This document shows, piece by piece, positions 18,760-27,753 of a DNA stretch of 64,000 nucleotides (position 1 is the stretch's first letter; every line of letters starts with the position of its first letter). The notes below the pieces were generated by a model. That model was not told where the DNA came from. It saw nothing but the letters and a program-made list of their open reading frames with translations, and made no database searches. The stretch is from assembly GCF_900109285.1 (NCBI RefSeq), contig NZ_FNZQ01000007.1, positions 62,001-126,000 on the forward strand, read 5' to 3'. The stretch comes from Jannaschia helgolandensis. Lineage in GTDB: Bacteria; Pseudomonadota; Alphaproteobacteria; Rhodobacterales; Rhodobacteraceae. The position numbers and the translations under genes are program-made.

Positions 18760-19406
18760 CCCAGCTGAGTATCTCGCTGCCACGGTTGGACGCGCGGGGG
18801 CGGGATGATTTCATGATCTCGACATCGAATGCGACGGCGCTGGCGCTGCTGGACAGCTGGCCGGACTGGCCGGACCGCAGGCTAGCGTTGATCGGGCCCG
18901 AAGGGTGCGGCAAGTCGCATCTGGCGCAGATCTGGGCCGGCGACACCGGCGCGACAACCCTGCCTGCCACCGGACTTCGGGCTGCACAGGCTCCTGATCT
19001 GGCGAAAGGACCGCTGGTGATCGAGGATGCAGACCGGGGCGTCGACGAGGAGGCGTTGTTCCATCTGTGGAACGCCTGCGCGCAGACCGGCCATGGCCTG
19101 TTGCTGACAGGGCGGACGCCGCCATCGGATTGGCCGGTGAAGCTGCCAGATCTGAAAAGCCGCTTGTCGTCGCTGACGCCCGCGCCCATTGACGACCCGG
19201 ACGATACCTTGTTGTCGGTGGTGTTGCTCAAGCTGTTCGCGGACCGGCAGTTGCAGGTTAAACCCGCGCTGATCGGCTTTCTGCTGCCCCGGATGGAGCG
19301 CAGCTTTGCCGCAGCACGCGCCTTGGTCGACCGTCTGGACGCGCAATCGCTGGAACGCGGCGTGCCTCTGAACCAGGCGCTGGCCCGCGATCTGCTGGAC
19401 GGCTGA
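18756..19406 (+). CDS. hdaA: DnaA-related regulator (HdaA/DnaA AAA domain)
   Basis: 216-aa AAA+ protein resembling DnaA domain III without the C-terminal DNA-binding domain, as in Hda/HdaA, which stimulates DnaA-ATP hydrolysis together with the sliding clamp. Walker A is LIGPEGCGKSHLAQIWAG (about residue 50), Walker B is PLVIEDADRG, and LPDLKSRLSSLTPAPI fits the sensor region. The extreme N-terminus MTQLSISLP resembles the clamp-binding leader of Hda (QLxLxLP). Encoded just before ppk1, a pairing seen in many alphaproteobacteria. Confidence 0.9.
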   Translation: MTQLSISLPRLDARGRDDFMISTSNATALALLDSWPDWPDRRLALIGPEGCGKSHLAQIWAGDTGATTLPATGLRAAQAPDLAKGPLVIEDADRGVDEEALFHLWNACAQTGHGLLLTGRTPPSDWPVKLPDLKSRLSSLTPAPIDDPDDTLLSVVLLKLFADRQLQVKPALIGFLLPRMERSFAAARALVDRLDAQSLERGVPLNQALARDLLDG

Positions 19407-19485
19407 GGCGGGGGCTGCTGGACACCCGACCCAGGCCCGCCTAGCCTGTCGACTTTCCGGTACAAAGCGAAACCAGACGCCCGCC

Positions 19486-21684
19486 ATGACAGCGATTCCC
19501 CCAGCCGACTTCCTGAATGCACCGATTCCCGATCCCATCGATCTGGACGAGGCACGCCGGACCACTCCGAAACGGTTTTTCAACCGCGAACGCAGTTGGC
19601 TGGCGTTCAACTGGCGTGTGCTGGAGGAGGCCGAGAACCCGCGTGTTCCTCTGCTGGAACGCCTGCGGTTCCTGTCGATTTCGGCGGCGAACCTCGATGA
19701 GTTCTATACCGTCCGTGTCGCCGGTCTGCGCGAGTTGGCGCGCGCCGGAAACCGCACACCCGCCGCCGATGGACGCACACCTGCCGAGCAACTGGTGATG
19801 ATCGACGAGGATGCAGGCCGCCTGCTGGCGCATCAGCAGTTCGTCTGGAAAGCCATCCGCACCGAGATGGAAGGGGAAGGTCTTTCCCTTCTGGCCGCAG
19901 CCGACCTGACCGGGGCGGAACGTCGTGACATGGCGAAGCTGTTTCTGAACAACGTATTTCCCATCGTCTCGCCGCTGGCCATCGACCCGGCGCACCCGTT
20001 TCCGTTTCTGCCAAACGAAGGTTTCGCACTTGCGGTCGAATTGCAGCGTACCTCCGACGGACGGACGCTGCGCGCGCTGTTGCCGATCCCGACACAGATC
20101 AATCGTTTCTTGCGTCTGGAGGGGGCCGGTGCCGCGGACGCCCCCCATGCAATCCGGTTCCTGCCTTTGGAAGAGCTGCTGCTGTTGCAGATCGAACAGA
20201 TATTTCCGGGCTATTCCCTCAAGGGTCATTGCGCATTTCGTGTGCTGCGCGACAGCGATCTGGAGGTCGAGGAGGAGGCCGAGGATCTGGTGCGGGAATT
20301 CGAGACCGCGCTCAAGCGGCGTCGCCGTGGCGATGTGATCCGCCTGAAGATGACGGCCAACGCGCCCGCCGACCTGCGCCGCGAGATCGTCGAGGAAATC
20401 GGCATTGACGAAAACGAAGTAATCGACGTCGACGGGCTGATCGGCCTTGCCGCGCTCAAGGAGTTAGTTGTCGACGACCGCAAGGACCTGCTGTGGCCCA
20501 GTTTCACGCCGCGCGTTCCCGAACGTGTGCAGGACCACGATGGCGACATGTTCGCGGCGGTCCGGCAGAAGGACATGCTGCTGCACCACCCCTATGAGAC
20601 CTTTGACATGGTCGTCCGCTTCCTGACGCAGGCGGCCAACGATCCGAATGTCCTGGCCATCAAGCAGACGCTGTATCGCACATCGCGCGACAGCCCTATC
20701 GTCGCCGCCCTGTGCGAGGCGGCCGAGCAGGGAAAGACCGTCACCGCGCTGGTCGAGTTGAAGGCCCGCTTCGACGAGGCCGCGAACATCCGGCAATCCC
20801 GTCGTCTGGAGCGGGCAGGCGCGCATGTCGTCTATGGGTTCACCCGGATGAAAACACACGCCAAAATCAGCACTGTCGTGCGCCGCGAGGGCGACAGGCT
20901 GGTGACCTATACACACTTTGGCACCGGAAATTATCACCCGATGACGGCGCGCATCTATACCGACCTGTCGCTGTTCACCTGCTCTGCGGCACTTGGACGG
21001 GATGCGACCAAGGTCTTCAACTACATCTCGGGCTATGCGCCGCCGGATGGACTGGAAAGCCTGTCGATTTCGCCCAGCCAGATGAAAGATCATCTGCTGA
21101 CCTCGATCGCCGCCGAGGCCGACCATGCGCGTGCCGGACGCCCGGCAGTCATCTGGGCCAAGATGAATTCGGTGATCGAGCCGGATATCATCGACGCGCT
21201 TTATGCGGCGTCGCAGGCGGGCGTGCGCATCGATCTGGTCATCCGTGGTATCTGCGGTATCCGTCCTGGTGTTCGCGGTCTGTCGGAAAATATCCGTGTG
21301 AAATCTGTCGTCGGGCGCTTTCTGGAACATTCGCGCATCGTCTGTTTCGGCAACGGGCACGGTCTTCCGGCCAAGAAAGCAAGGGTTTACATCAGTTCCG
21401 CAGACTGGATGGGCCGTAACCTGAACCGCCGGGTCGAGACGCTGGTCGAATGCGTGAACCCGACGGTCAAGGCGCAGATCGTCAGTCAGATCATGGCCGC
21501 GAATCTGGCGGATGTGGCGCAAAGCTGGGTTCTGGGGGCGGAAGGGGCCTGGACGCGTGCGGATCTGTCGACGCTGGTAAACCCGTTCAGCTGTCACCGT
21601 TTTTTCATGGAAAATCCGTCCCTGTCGGGGCGCGGATCGGCCGGGGCCAAAGACGTGCCGGAGTTGACCCACTCCAGCGACTAG
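19486..21684 (+). CDS. ppk1: RNA degradosome-type polyphosphate kinase
   Basis: Makes inorganic polyphosphate from ATP. 732 aa, typical of PPK1. N-terminal domain RFFNRERSWLAFNWRVLEEA; the PLD-like catalytic domains include VLAIKQTLYRTSRDSPIVAA, the autophosphorylated His in RMKTHAKISTVVRR, FGTGNYHPMTARIYTDL, and the second His region NGHGLPAKKARVYISSADWM followed by GRNLNRRVE. It follows the DnaA-related gene by 79 bases. No ppx is adjacent; the next genes are a transporter on the opposite strand. 21685-21778 shows no clear T-run terminator. Confidence 0.97.
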   Translation: MTAIPPADFLNAPIPDPIDLDEARRTTPKRFFNRERSWLAFNWRVLEEAENPRVPLLERLRFLSISAANLDEFYTVRVAGLRELARAGNRTPAADGRTPAEQLVMIDEDAGRLLAHQQFVWKAIRTEMEGEGLSLLAAADLTGAERRDMAKLFLNNVFPIVSPLAIDPAHPFPFLPNEGFALAVELQRTSDGRTLRALLPIPTQINRFLRLEGAGAADAPHAIRFLPLEELLLLQIEQIFPGYSLKGHCAFRVLRDSDLEVEEEAEDLVREFETALKRRRRGDVIRLKMTANAPADLRREIVEEIGIDENEVIDVDGLIGLAALKELVVDDRKDLLWPSFTPRVPERVQDHDGDMFAAVRQKDMLLHHPYETFDMVVRFLTQAANDPNVLAIKQTLYRTSRDSPIVAALCEAAEQGKTVTALVELKARFDEAANIRQSRRLERAGAHVVYGFTRMKTHAKISTVVRREGDRLVTYTHFGTGNYHPMTARIYTDLSLFTCSAALGRDATKVFNYISGYAPPDGLESLSISPSQMKDHLLTSIAAEADHARAGRPAVIWAKMNSVIEPDIIDALYAASQAGVRIDLVIRGICGIRPGVRGLSENIRVKSVVGRFLEHSRIVCFGNGHGLPAKKARVYISSADWMGRNLNRRVETLVECVNPTVKAQIVSQIMAANLADVAQSWVLGAEGAWTRADLSTLVNPFSCHRFFMENPSLSGRGSAGAKDVPELTHSSD

Positions 21685-21778
21685 CTCCGACCCTCAGGGA
21701 CAGGATTTCCAAAGCATATGGTCCATGCCTGGCAGCCCGCATCCGTCAGAAACATAAGCGGGATTGGGTGACCACAGC

Positions 21779-23281
21779 TTAGATGTTCTTCTTCTTGAGG
21801 TCCTTCGTGGCACGGATGCCCGCACGAACGATGGCAACCATGGTCAGCAGGGTCAGCGCCCAGAAGAACCATGTGATCGGACCGCGGAACAGGATGTCTG
21901 GCGAATTGCCCGACATCAGCATCGCCTGACGGAAATTGTTTTCCAGAAGCGGGCCCAGGATGAATGCGATCAGGAACGGTGCCGCCGGAATGTCGTTGCG
22001 CAGCATTACAAAACCGACCCAGCCCATCACAAACATCACCCCGACGTCGAAGATGTTATTGTTCACCGCGAACACGCCATAGATGCATAGGACAAGAACG
22101 CCGGGAAACAGGACGCCGCGCGGAATGTCGGCCACATACTTGAAGCCACGAATGGCGACGGAGCCGATCATGAGCAGGAAGACCGAGCTGACGATCAGGC
22201 CGATGAACAGCCCGTAGATGATATCGACGTTCAGGATGAACATCATCGGGCCGGGTTGCAGGCCATGCACCATGAACGCACCAATGATGATCGCGGTAAT
22301 CACGTCGCCCGGTATGCCGAGCGCGAGCAGCGGGATCAGGGTGGCCCCTGCAACGCCGTTGTTGCCAGCCTCCGAGGCGGCCACGCCCTCCAGCTCGCCC
22401 TTGCCGAAATTTTCCTTCACCGGCGATTTGCGCCGTGCCTCGCTATAGGACAGGAAGGCCGCCGGGGCCGCCCCGATGCCCGGAATCGAGCCGAGGAACA
22501 CGCCGATGAAGCTGCCTCGCACGATGGATTTGAAGCATCGTCTGTACTCGGCGAAGGTCACGGAATTTTTGCCCAGACTGCGGGTTTTGCCGACATGCGG
22601 CTTCGGTTCCCAGACCATCGACAATACTTCGGGGATGGCGAACAGACCGATCAGCACGGCAATGAAATTCAGACCACCCATCAGGTTCGGATCGCCAAAA
22701 GTGAAACGGTTGGTGCCGTAGACCAGATCAAGCCCGACGGTGGCCAGAAGCAAGCCCAGCATCGCCGACAGCGCCCCGCGCAACAAGCTGTTGCCCGAAA
22801 CGCCCGCAATGATCGTCAGCGAGAACAGGATCAGGGTGAAAAATTCCGGCGGTCCGAAGTTGAGTGCGAAGGAGGCCAGCCAGCCCGCGAACAGGATCAG
22901 CGCGAGGTTGGAAATCAGATCCGCCGTGCAGGAGGCCCACAGTGCCATGCCCAGCGCCTTGCCTGCCTGACCCTTTTCGGCCATCGGGTAGCCGTCGAGC
23001 ACCGTGGCACTGGAGGCAGGCGTGCCCGGAGTCTTGATCAGGATGGCCGGGATACTGCCTCCGAAGATGCCGCCCTTGTAGACACCCAGCAGCAGCAGGA
23101 TGGCGGTGATCGCCTCCATCGAGAAGGTGAATGGCAAGGTCAGCGCGACCGCCATAGTTGCGGACATGCCCGGAATAGCACCCGCAATGGTACCAATCAG
23201 AACGCCGAGAAACAGCGCCGCAAAGGCCTCTAGATTGCCGACCAGCGACAGCCCGGCGGCGATATTGTCCAGAAAATTCAT
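21779..23281 (-). CDS. tctA: tripartite tricarboxylate transporter, large permease
   Basis: Large membrane subunit of a TTT family uptake system, driven by the ion gradient and fed by a periplasmic binding protein. 500 aa, about twelve helices. The TctA signature is GVLIGTIAGAIPGMSATMAV near residue 30, with a repeat-related SIPGIGAAPAAFLSYSEARR about 250. It overlaps tctB by 4 bases. TTT systems take up citrate, other carboxylates and related acids; the adjacent dehydrogenase/hydratase operon suggests a carboxylate here. Confidence 0.95.
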   Translation of the reverse strand: MNFLDNIAAGLSLVGNLEAFAALFLGVLIGTIAGAIPGMSATMAVALTLPFTFSMEAITAILLLLGVYKGGIFGGSIPAILIKTPGTPASSATVLDGYPMAEKGQAGKALGMALWASCTADLISNLALILFAGWLASFALNFGPPEFFTLILFSLTIIAGVSGNSLLRGALSAMLGLLLATVGLDLVYGTNRFTFGDPNLMGGLNFIAVLIGLFAIPEVLSMVWEPKPHVGKTRSLGKNSVTFAEYRRCFKSIVRGSFIGVFLGSIPGIGAAPAAFLSYSEARRKSPVKENFGKGELEGVAASEAGNNGVAGATLIPLLALGIPGDVITAIIIGAFMVHGLQPGPMMFILNVDIIYGLFIGLIVSSVFLLMIGSVAIRGFKYVADIPRGVLFPGVLVLCIYGVFAVNNNIFDVGVMFVMGWVGFVMLRNDIPAAPFLIAFILGPLLENNFRQAMLMSGNSPDILFRGPITWFFWALTLLTMVAIVRAGIRATKDLKKKNI

Positions 23282-23760
23282 GGAAGTCTCACATAATCGC
23301 CCTGCGGTATGGCGACGCTGGCGACATGGGCAAAGAAAGCATAGAGCGCCAGTGGCACGAGGACGGCACAGATGAGTGCGGTTTTCGGATGCGAACTGCG
23401 GATCAGGGCGGCGGTCGCAACGAAGATCAGCATCGATGTCCAGACCATGCCCAGACGAGGCAGGGCAAACATGGTGATGACCATGATTGCGCCCATGAGC
23501 GCCAGTCGCCTGTATCCGCCGGGAATGTCGTTCGGTTCATGTGTCAGGTTTTCCGAAGAATAAAAGCCCGTAACCACGAGGCCCAGTCCGATCAGGACTG
23601 TCATCCCGCTTAGAATGTAGGGCCAGAAGACTGGCGATAGCACGATATTGCGCACATTACTGGGTGACGAGACCCATGTCGGAATGACGATCAGAATAAT
23701 GATTGCGGACACCAGCAGCGCCGCAAGGCCGATCACGGTTTGTCTGTGAATGCTTTGCAT
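23278..23760 (-). CDS. tctB: tripartite tricarboxylate transporter, small permease
   Basis: Small membrane subunit of the TTT system, 160 aa with four hydrophobic helices (about residues 9-29, 45-65, 85-105 and 125-150). It has the usual TctB plan, with the helix-1 stretch GLAALLVSAIIILIVIP and a short loop before PVFWPYILSGMTVLIGLGLV. ATGA overlap with tctA. A stem-loop terminator separates it from tctC upstream. Confidence 0.9.
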   Translation of the reverse strand: MQSIHRQTVIGLAALLVSAIIILIVIPTWVSSPSNVRNIVLSPVFWPYILSGMTVLIGLGLVVTGFYSSENLTHEPNDIPGGYRRLALMGAIMVITMFALPRLGMVWTSMLIFVATAALIRSSHPKTALICAVLVPLALYAFFAHVASVAIPQGDYVRLP

Positions 23761-23774
23761 ATCCCGACCTTCTG

Positions 23775-23807
23775 CAACAAAATGGCGCGCGGAAGCCTCC
23801 GCGCGCC
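23775..23807 (-). terminator. intra-operon terminator/attenuator between tctC and tctB
   Basis: GGCGCGCGGA (23784-23793) and TCCGCGCGCC (23798-23807) form a perfect 10-bp stem with a 4-base loop. On the minus strand it is followed by ATTTTGTTG. It occupies the 61-base gap after tctC, so most transcripts may end there, giving more binding protein than permease. Confidence 0.8.
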
Positions 23808-23821
23808 TTGCCGATCCAGGA

Positions 23822-24799
23822 TTAACCTTCGATCCGCATGCCGAGTCTGTCGACCAGCGCCTTGAAGGTGCTGTACTGACCGCGAATGAAATCGTTGGCC
23901 TCTTCCGGGCTCATCACGTTGATGATGGATCCGACGGCCTCCATGCGGGACACGAACTCTTCGTCGTTGGCTGCGGCCTGCATCCATTCGCCCCATTTGG
24001 CGGCGATGTCATCGGGCAAATCCTTGGGACCTGCGATCCCGGTCCAACCAACCAGCTGTTCCAGCTCGGGCTTGCCCAGATCGGCCGCGGTCGGCGCGTC
24101 GAAGCCCACGACAGGTTCTGCCGTGGTGACCATCAACGGTTTCAGCTGGCCGTTGGCCACGAAGCTCGCCAGGGCCGAGGAGTTGGTGCACAGGAACGTT
24201 GCGGTCCCCGCCAACACGGCCGTGGCCGCGGCGCCGCCACCATCCATCGGGATATGCGTGACCTGATTGACGGGATCCTCGATGCCGAATGCATCCATGA
24301 CCATGACGCCACCGAGATGCAGGCCGGAACCTACGCCAGATGACGAAAAGCTGACCCCGCCTTCGCGTGCCTTGGCGACCAGATCGTCCATCGAGTTGAT
24401 GTCGGAGTCGGCTGCGACGGCACAGGCGAACGGGTTGATTTCATAGACAGTCACATACCGGAAATCATCCAGCGTATAGGGCAGGGTCGCCTTCATCGCG
24501 GGGTTTACGGAGTGCGACCCGACACGGGTGAATACCATCGTATAGCCATCGGGCTTGGCATTCATCGCGGCGACCGAACCGGTTGCGCCCCCCGCGCCGG
24601 TTACGTTTGCCATGATAAGCGGCTTGCCGACGGCATTGCCGAGGGGTTCCGCGATCGTGCGCGCGGAAATGTCGGTAGCTCCCCCTGCGCCGAACGGGAT
24701 AATCATGTTGATCGGACGGTCAGGGTATTCCGCCGCGGACGCCACAGTGGCTAGTCCTAGGACGACAGCGCCCAAGGCACTGAATTTCGAAAATTTCAT
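23822..24799 (-). CDS. tctC: tripartite tricarboxylate transporter substrate-binding protein
   Basis: Periplasmic TctC/Bug family binding protein, 325 aa. Signal peptide MKFSKFSALGAVVLGLATVA followed by SA before mature EYPDRPINMIIPFGAGGATD, the Bug family opening with the ligand-contacting FGAGGATD loop. VNVTGAGG-type second loop is seen as MANVTGAGGATGSVA. First gene of tctCBA, divergent from the LysR gene with 162 bases between starts, and separated from tctB by a strong stem-loop. The ligand is not determinable; Bug proteins usually bind carboxylates. Confidence 0.94.
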   Translation of the reverse strand: MKFSKFSALGAVVLGLATVASAAEYPDRPINMIIPFGAGGATDISARTIAEPLGNAVGKPLIMANVTGAGGATGSVAAMNAKPDGYTMVFTRVGSHSVNPAMKATLPYTLDDFRYVTVYEINPFACAVAADSDINSMDDLVAKAREGGVSFSSSGVGSGLHLGGVMVMDAFGIEDPVNQVTHIPMDGGGAAATAVLAGTATFLCTNSSALASFVANGQLKPLMVTTAEPVVGFDAPTAADLGKPELEQLVGWTGIAGPKDLPDDIAAKWGEWMQAAANDEEFVSRMEAVGSIINVMSPEEANDFIRGQYSTFKALVDRLGMRIEG

Positions 24800-24913
24800 A
24801 GTTTCCTCCCAAAAACTTCTGGCTGCTGAACTTCAGCCTCCCTTACCGACAAGTCCAGCGACATGCCGATCCTTGACAAATCCTATTGGTAAGACATTCT
24901 TGTATAAAGCGGC

Positions 24914-24928
24914 AATTGATTACAATTA
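24914..24928. promoter_or_regulatory. candidate LysR-type operator in the tctC/lysR intergenic region
   Basis: AATTG (24914-24918) and CAATT (24923-24927) form an inverted repeat with 4-base spacing that fits the LysR T-N11-A pattern (T 24916, A 24928). The 10-mer ATTACAATTA (24919-24928) recurs exactly in front of the dehydrogenase operon at 33737-33746. The site lies 34-48 bases upstream of the LysR ATG, a usual autoregulatory position. Confidence 0.5.
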
Positions 24929-24961
24929 CCGAAAGCTAAACTAACAGTAAGCGTGTCGCAC

Positions 24962-25867
24962 ATGTCTATCCGGATGCTCAAGACTTTGATTGCCGTCGAG
25001 GAAAACGGCACATTCAGTGCTGCGGGCGACGCAGTGTTTGTCACCCACGCCGCAGTTAGCCAACAGATGAAGGCGTTGGAGCAGGAATGGGGCGTCGCCC
25101 TGTTCGATCGCACCCGGCGGACACCTGAATTGACCCCCGTGGGCCGCGCCATTGTCACCCGCGCCCGCGAGATTGTGGCCGCTTACGATAATCTCCTTCC
25201 CTCGATACTGGGTGATGACGGCCTGCGCGGTAACCTGTCGCTGGGCAGCGTGCCAACAGGTCTGACGAGTCTGATCCCATTTGCCATCACTTCGATCAAG
25301 GCGCGCTTTCCGGATCTGCATATCGGCGTGACACCGGGGCAAACCAAGGAGCTGCTGATTGAACTGGAACGTGGAATGCTGGATGCGGCGGTGATTACCA
25401 AGCCGCATGTCGTACCCCGAAATATGCGATGGGCACCAATTAGTATGGAGCCGATGGAACTGCTGACGTCAATCAATGTCAAATCTGACGATCCGTTCGA
25501 AATTCTGGCCACACATCCCTACCTCCGCTTCACCCGCAAGGCGCTGCTGAGCGATTTCATCGACAATTGGCTGCAAGTGAAGGGGATCATGGTGAAGGAC
25601 ACGATGGAGCTAGAAAATCTGGAGATCATTCTGAGCATGGTCCATGCCGATCTTGGCGTCTCCATTGTCCCGCATCGAAGCGTGCTGCCACCGAACCCCC
25701 TGCCGGTAAGGCATATTCCCTTGGGTGATGACGCGCCAGTGCGCGAACTTGGGCTGATGTCACTGGCCAACACTGTGAAATTGCGGGTCCTTCAAGAAGT
25801 AGAAACCGAGCTGTTGAATGCGGTCAAAGTGGGTCGGTTTGATCCATTTCCACAGGCAACGAGCTAG
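24962..25867 (+). CDS. LysR family transcriptional regulator
   Basis: LysR-type regulator, 301 aa. N-terminal winged helix: MSIRMLKTLIAVEENGTFSA, then THAAVSQQMKALEQEWGVAL and FDRTRRTPELTPVGRAIV, followed by the two-lobed substrate-binding domain with SLGSVPTGLTSLIPFA. The ATG at 24962 gives the normal LysR opening; a GTG at 24953 would add three residues. Divergent from tctCBA and first of a three-gene run with TauE/SafE and an enolase-superfamily gene. It probably controls the transporter and, judging from a shared motif, the dehydrogenase operon. Confidence 0.92.
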   Translation: MSIRMLKTLIAVEENGTFSAAGDAVFVTHAAVSQQMKALEQEWGVALFDRTRRTPELTPVGRAIVTRAREIVAAYDNLLPSILGDDGLRGNLSLGSVPTGLTSLIPFAITSIKARFPDLHIGVTPGQTKELLIELERGMLDAAVITKPHVVPRNMRWAPISMEPMELLTSINVKSDDPFEILATHPYLRFTRKALLSDFIDNWLQVKGIMVKDTMELENLEIILSMVHADLGVSIVPHRSVLPPNPLPVRHIPLGDDAPVRELGLMSLANTVKLRVLQEVETELLNAVKVGRFDPFPQATS

Positions 25868-25870
25868 GTC

Positions 25871-26614
25871 ATGACCCTGGAATTCTTTGCGATCCTCGCC
25901 TTGGGTGCCGCATCGGGCGGTTTTATGAACGGGCTGGCTGGGTTTGGTACTGCTCTGTTTGCATTGGGCTTTTGGCTGCAGATCATGCCCCCCGCGCAAG
26001 CGGTGTCCATCGTGGTGGTCATGTCGGTCATCGCAGGCCTGCAAGGGGTCTGGTTGGTGCGCGCATCGATCATGGATCAGCCACGTCGTCTCATGCGCTT
26101 CGTGCTGCCCGCGTTGGTCGGTGTCCCGCTGGGTGTTGCAGCTTTGTCGGTCCTGCAGCCGAATATGTTGAAGCTGATCATCGCCGGATTTCTGATCCTT
26201 TACGGCGGGTTCTTCACCCTGCGGTCGTCCCTGCCAAAGCTGGAGCGTCCGACGCCGGTGGTCGACGTCTTGATCGGATTTTCGGGCGGTGTTCTGGGCG
26301 GTGCGGCGTCCCTGTCGGGTGCGCTGCCGACGATGTGGTGCGCCATGCGACCCTGGACAAAATCCGAGACGCGGGCGGTGCTGCAACCGTTCAACGTGGT
26401 GGTGCTGGGCGTTGCCGCTTTGGTCTTCGCAGTCAAGGGCACATACACTGTGCAGACGCTGACCTATATCGCGATGGCTCTGCCGGTGACAATGATCTTT
26501 GCGCAGATTGGCATCACGGTCTTCAAACGACTTACGGATGACCAGTTCCGCCGATTGCTGATCGCGATGATGCTGGTTTCGGGGTTGATCCTGATGGCGC
26601 GGGAAATTTTGTGA
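25871..26614 (+). CDS. TauE/SafE family transmembrane permease
   Basis: Polytopic permease of the TSUP (TauE/SafE, DUF81) family, 247 aa with about seven or eight helices. The first repeat has GAASGGFMNGLAGFGTALFA and the second LIGFSGGVLGGAASLSGALP, the paired Gly-rich family motifs. Relatives export sulfite, sulfoacetate or organic acids; direction and substrate here are unknown. It begins 3 bases after the LysR stop and its stop touches the next start (TGATG), so the three genes form one operon. Confidence 0.9.
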   Translation: MTLEFFAILALGAASGGFMNGLAGFGTALFALGFWLQIMPPAQAVSIVVVMSVIAGLQGVWLVRASIMDQPRRLMRFVLPALVGVPLGVAALSVLQPNMLKLIIAGFLILYGGFFTLRSSLPKLERPTPVVDVLIGFSGGVLGGAASLSGALPTMWCAMRPWTKSETRAVLQPFNVVVLGVAALVFAVKGTYTVQTLTYIAMALPVTMIFAQIGITVFKRLTDDQFRRLLIAMMLVSGLILMAREIL

Positions 26615-27753
26615 TGACTTGCGTGATCGAACGTGTCGAAGCGGTCAGTTTTCGCGTTCCCGTTAAGGTGCCGGTGGCAACCTCGTTCGGGGTGATGCGG
26701 GACCGTCCGGCGGTTTTCGTCAAGCTTACGGCCCAAGACGGCGTGTTCGGGTGGGGAGAGATTTTCGCCAACTGGCCCGCCGCAGCCGCAGAACACCGCG
26801 CACAGCTTTTGGTGCAAGACATTTGCGATCTGGTGGTGGGTGCGCGCGTCAACAAGGCGGGGGACTTGTTTGACCGCCTCACCGAACAGACCCATATCCG
26901 TGCGTTGCAATCGGGCGAATGGGGACCTTTCCGGCAAGTGATCGCGGGACTGGATATCGCCCTGCATGATATGTTTGCCCGTCGTGACGGCATGTCGGTG
27001 GCGCGGTTCCTGAACAAGGACGCCGCAGATGCCGTTCCAACTTATGCCAGCGGCATCGCGATTGGCGCCGCGCCTGAGTTGATTGCACGGGCCCGCGCGG
27101 CAGGGCATGAAGCGTTTAAGGTAAAGATCGGCTTTGACGGCAGGCGCGACCTTAACACGCTGCACACGATGGCTGAGACGTTGCACACGGGTAAGCAGTT
27201 GATGGCCGATGTCAATCAGGCGTGGTCCGTCAAGGAGGCGTTGTCTTTTGCCGCCCAGATCGACGCGATGGGTCTGGGTTGGCTTGAGGAACCGGTTCGT
27301 GCCGACTTGCCGACCGCAGATTGGGCCGAGCTGGCAGCGGGGTTCAAGACTCCGTTGGCGGGTGGCGAAAACATTGCCGGCCATACGGAGTTCGCCGCCG
27401 CAATCTCCGCGCGGCATCTGTCGGTGGTTCAGCCCGATATCGTAAAATGGGGCGGCCTGAGCGGCTGCGCGTCCGTCGCCCGCAATGTCCGTGATGCGGG
27501 GCTGCGCTATTGCCCGCATTTCCTGGGTGGCGGCATCGGGCTGATTGCCTCGGGTCATCTGCTGGCGGCGGTTGGCGGGGACGGGATGCTTGAAGTCGAC
27601 GTGAACCCCAACCCCTTGCGCGACGCATTTGATGCGGCAGGGGTGCAGGGCAGCGGATTGTTCGCAATCAGCGAGGCACCGGGGCTAGGCGTCGAACAGC
27701 TGCCCGAAGAGTTGGCTCAATACCAGACACTGAGCCTGGAGGCGCGGGTCTAG
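26614..27753 (+). CDS. mandelate racemase/muconate lactonizing enzyme family protein
   Basis: Enolase-superfamily enzyme, 379 aa from ATG 26614 (a GTG at 26611 is possible). Capping domain N-terminal; in the barrel, EAFKVKIGFDG supplies the KxK base pair, MADVNQAW the first metal Asp, GWLEEPV the second metal Glu, LAGGENIAGH the third acidic ligand region, and YCPHFLGGGIGLIASGH the C-terminal His. This residue set fits acid-sugar dehydratases, racemases or cycloisomerases; the substrate is unknown. Its stop overlaps the convergent hydratase beta gene by 4 bases (shared CTAG). Confidence 0.9.
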   Translation: MTCVIERVEAVSFRVPVKVPVATSFGVMRDRPAVFVKLTAQDGVFGWGEIFANWPAAAAEHRAQLLVQDICDLVVGARVNKAGDLFDRLTEQTHIRALQSGEWGPFRQVIAGLDIALHDMFARRDGMSVARFLNKDAADAVPTYASGIAIGAAPELIARARAAGHEAFKVKIGFDGRRDLNTLHTMAETLHTGKQLMADVNQAWSVKEALSFAAQIDAMGLGWLEEPVRADLPTADWAELAAGFKTPLAGGENIAGHTEFAAAISARHLSVVQPDIVKWGGLSGCASVARNVRDAGLRYCPHFLGGGIGLIASGHLLAAVGGDGMLEVDVNPNPLRDAFDAAGVQGSGLFAISEAPGLGVEQLPEELAQYQTLSLEARV

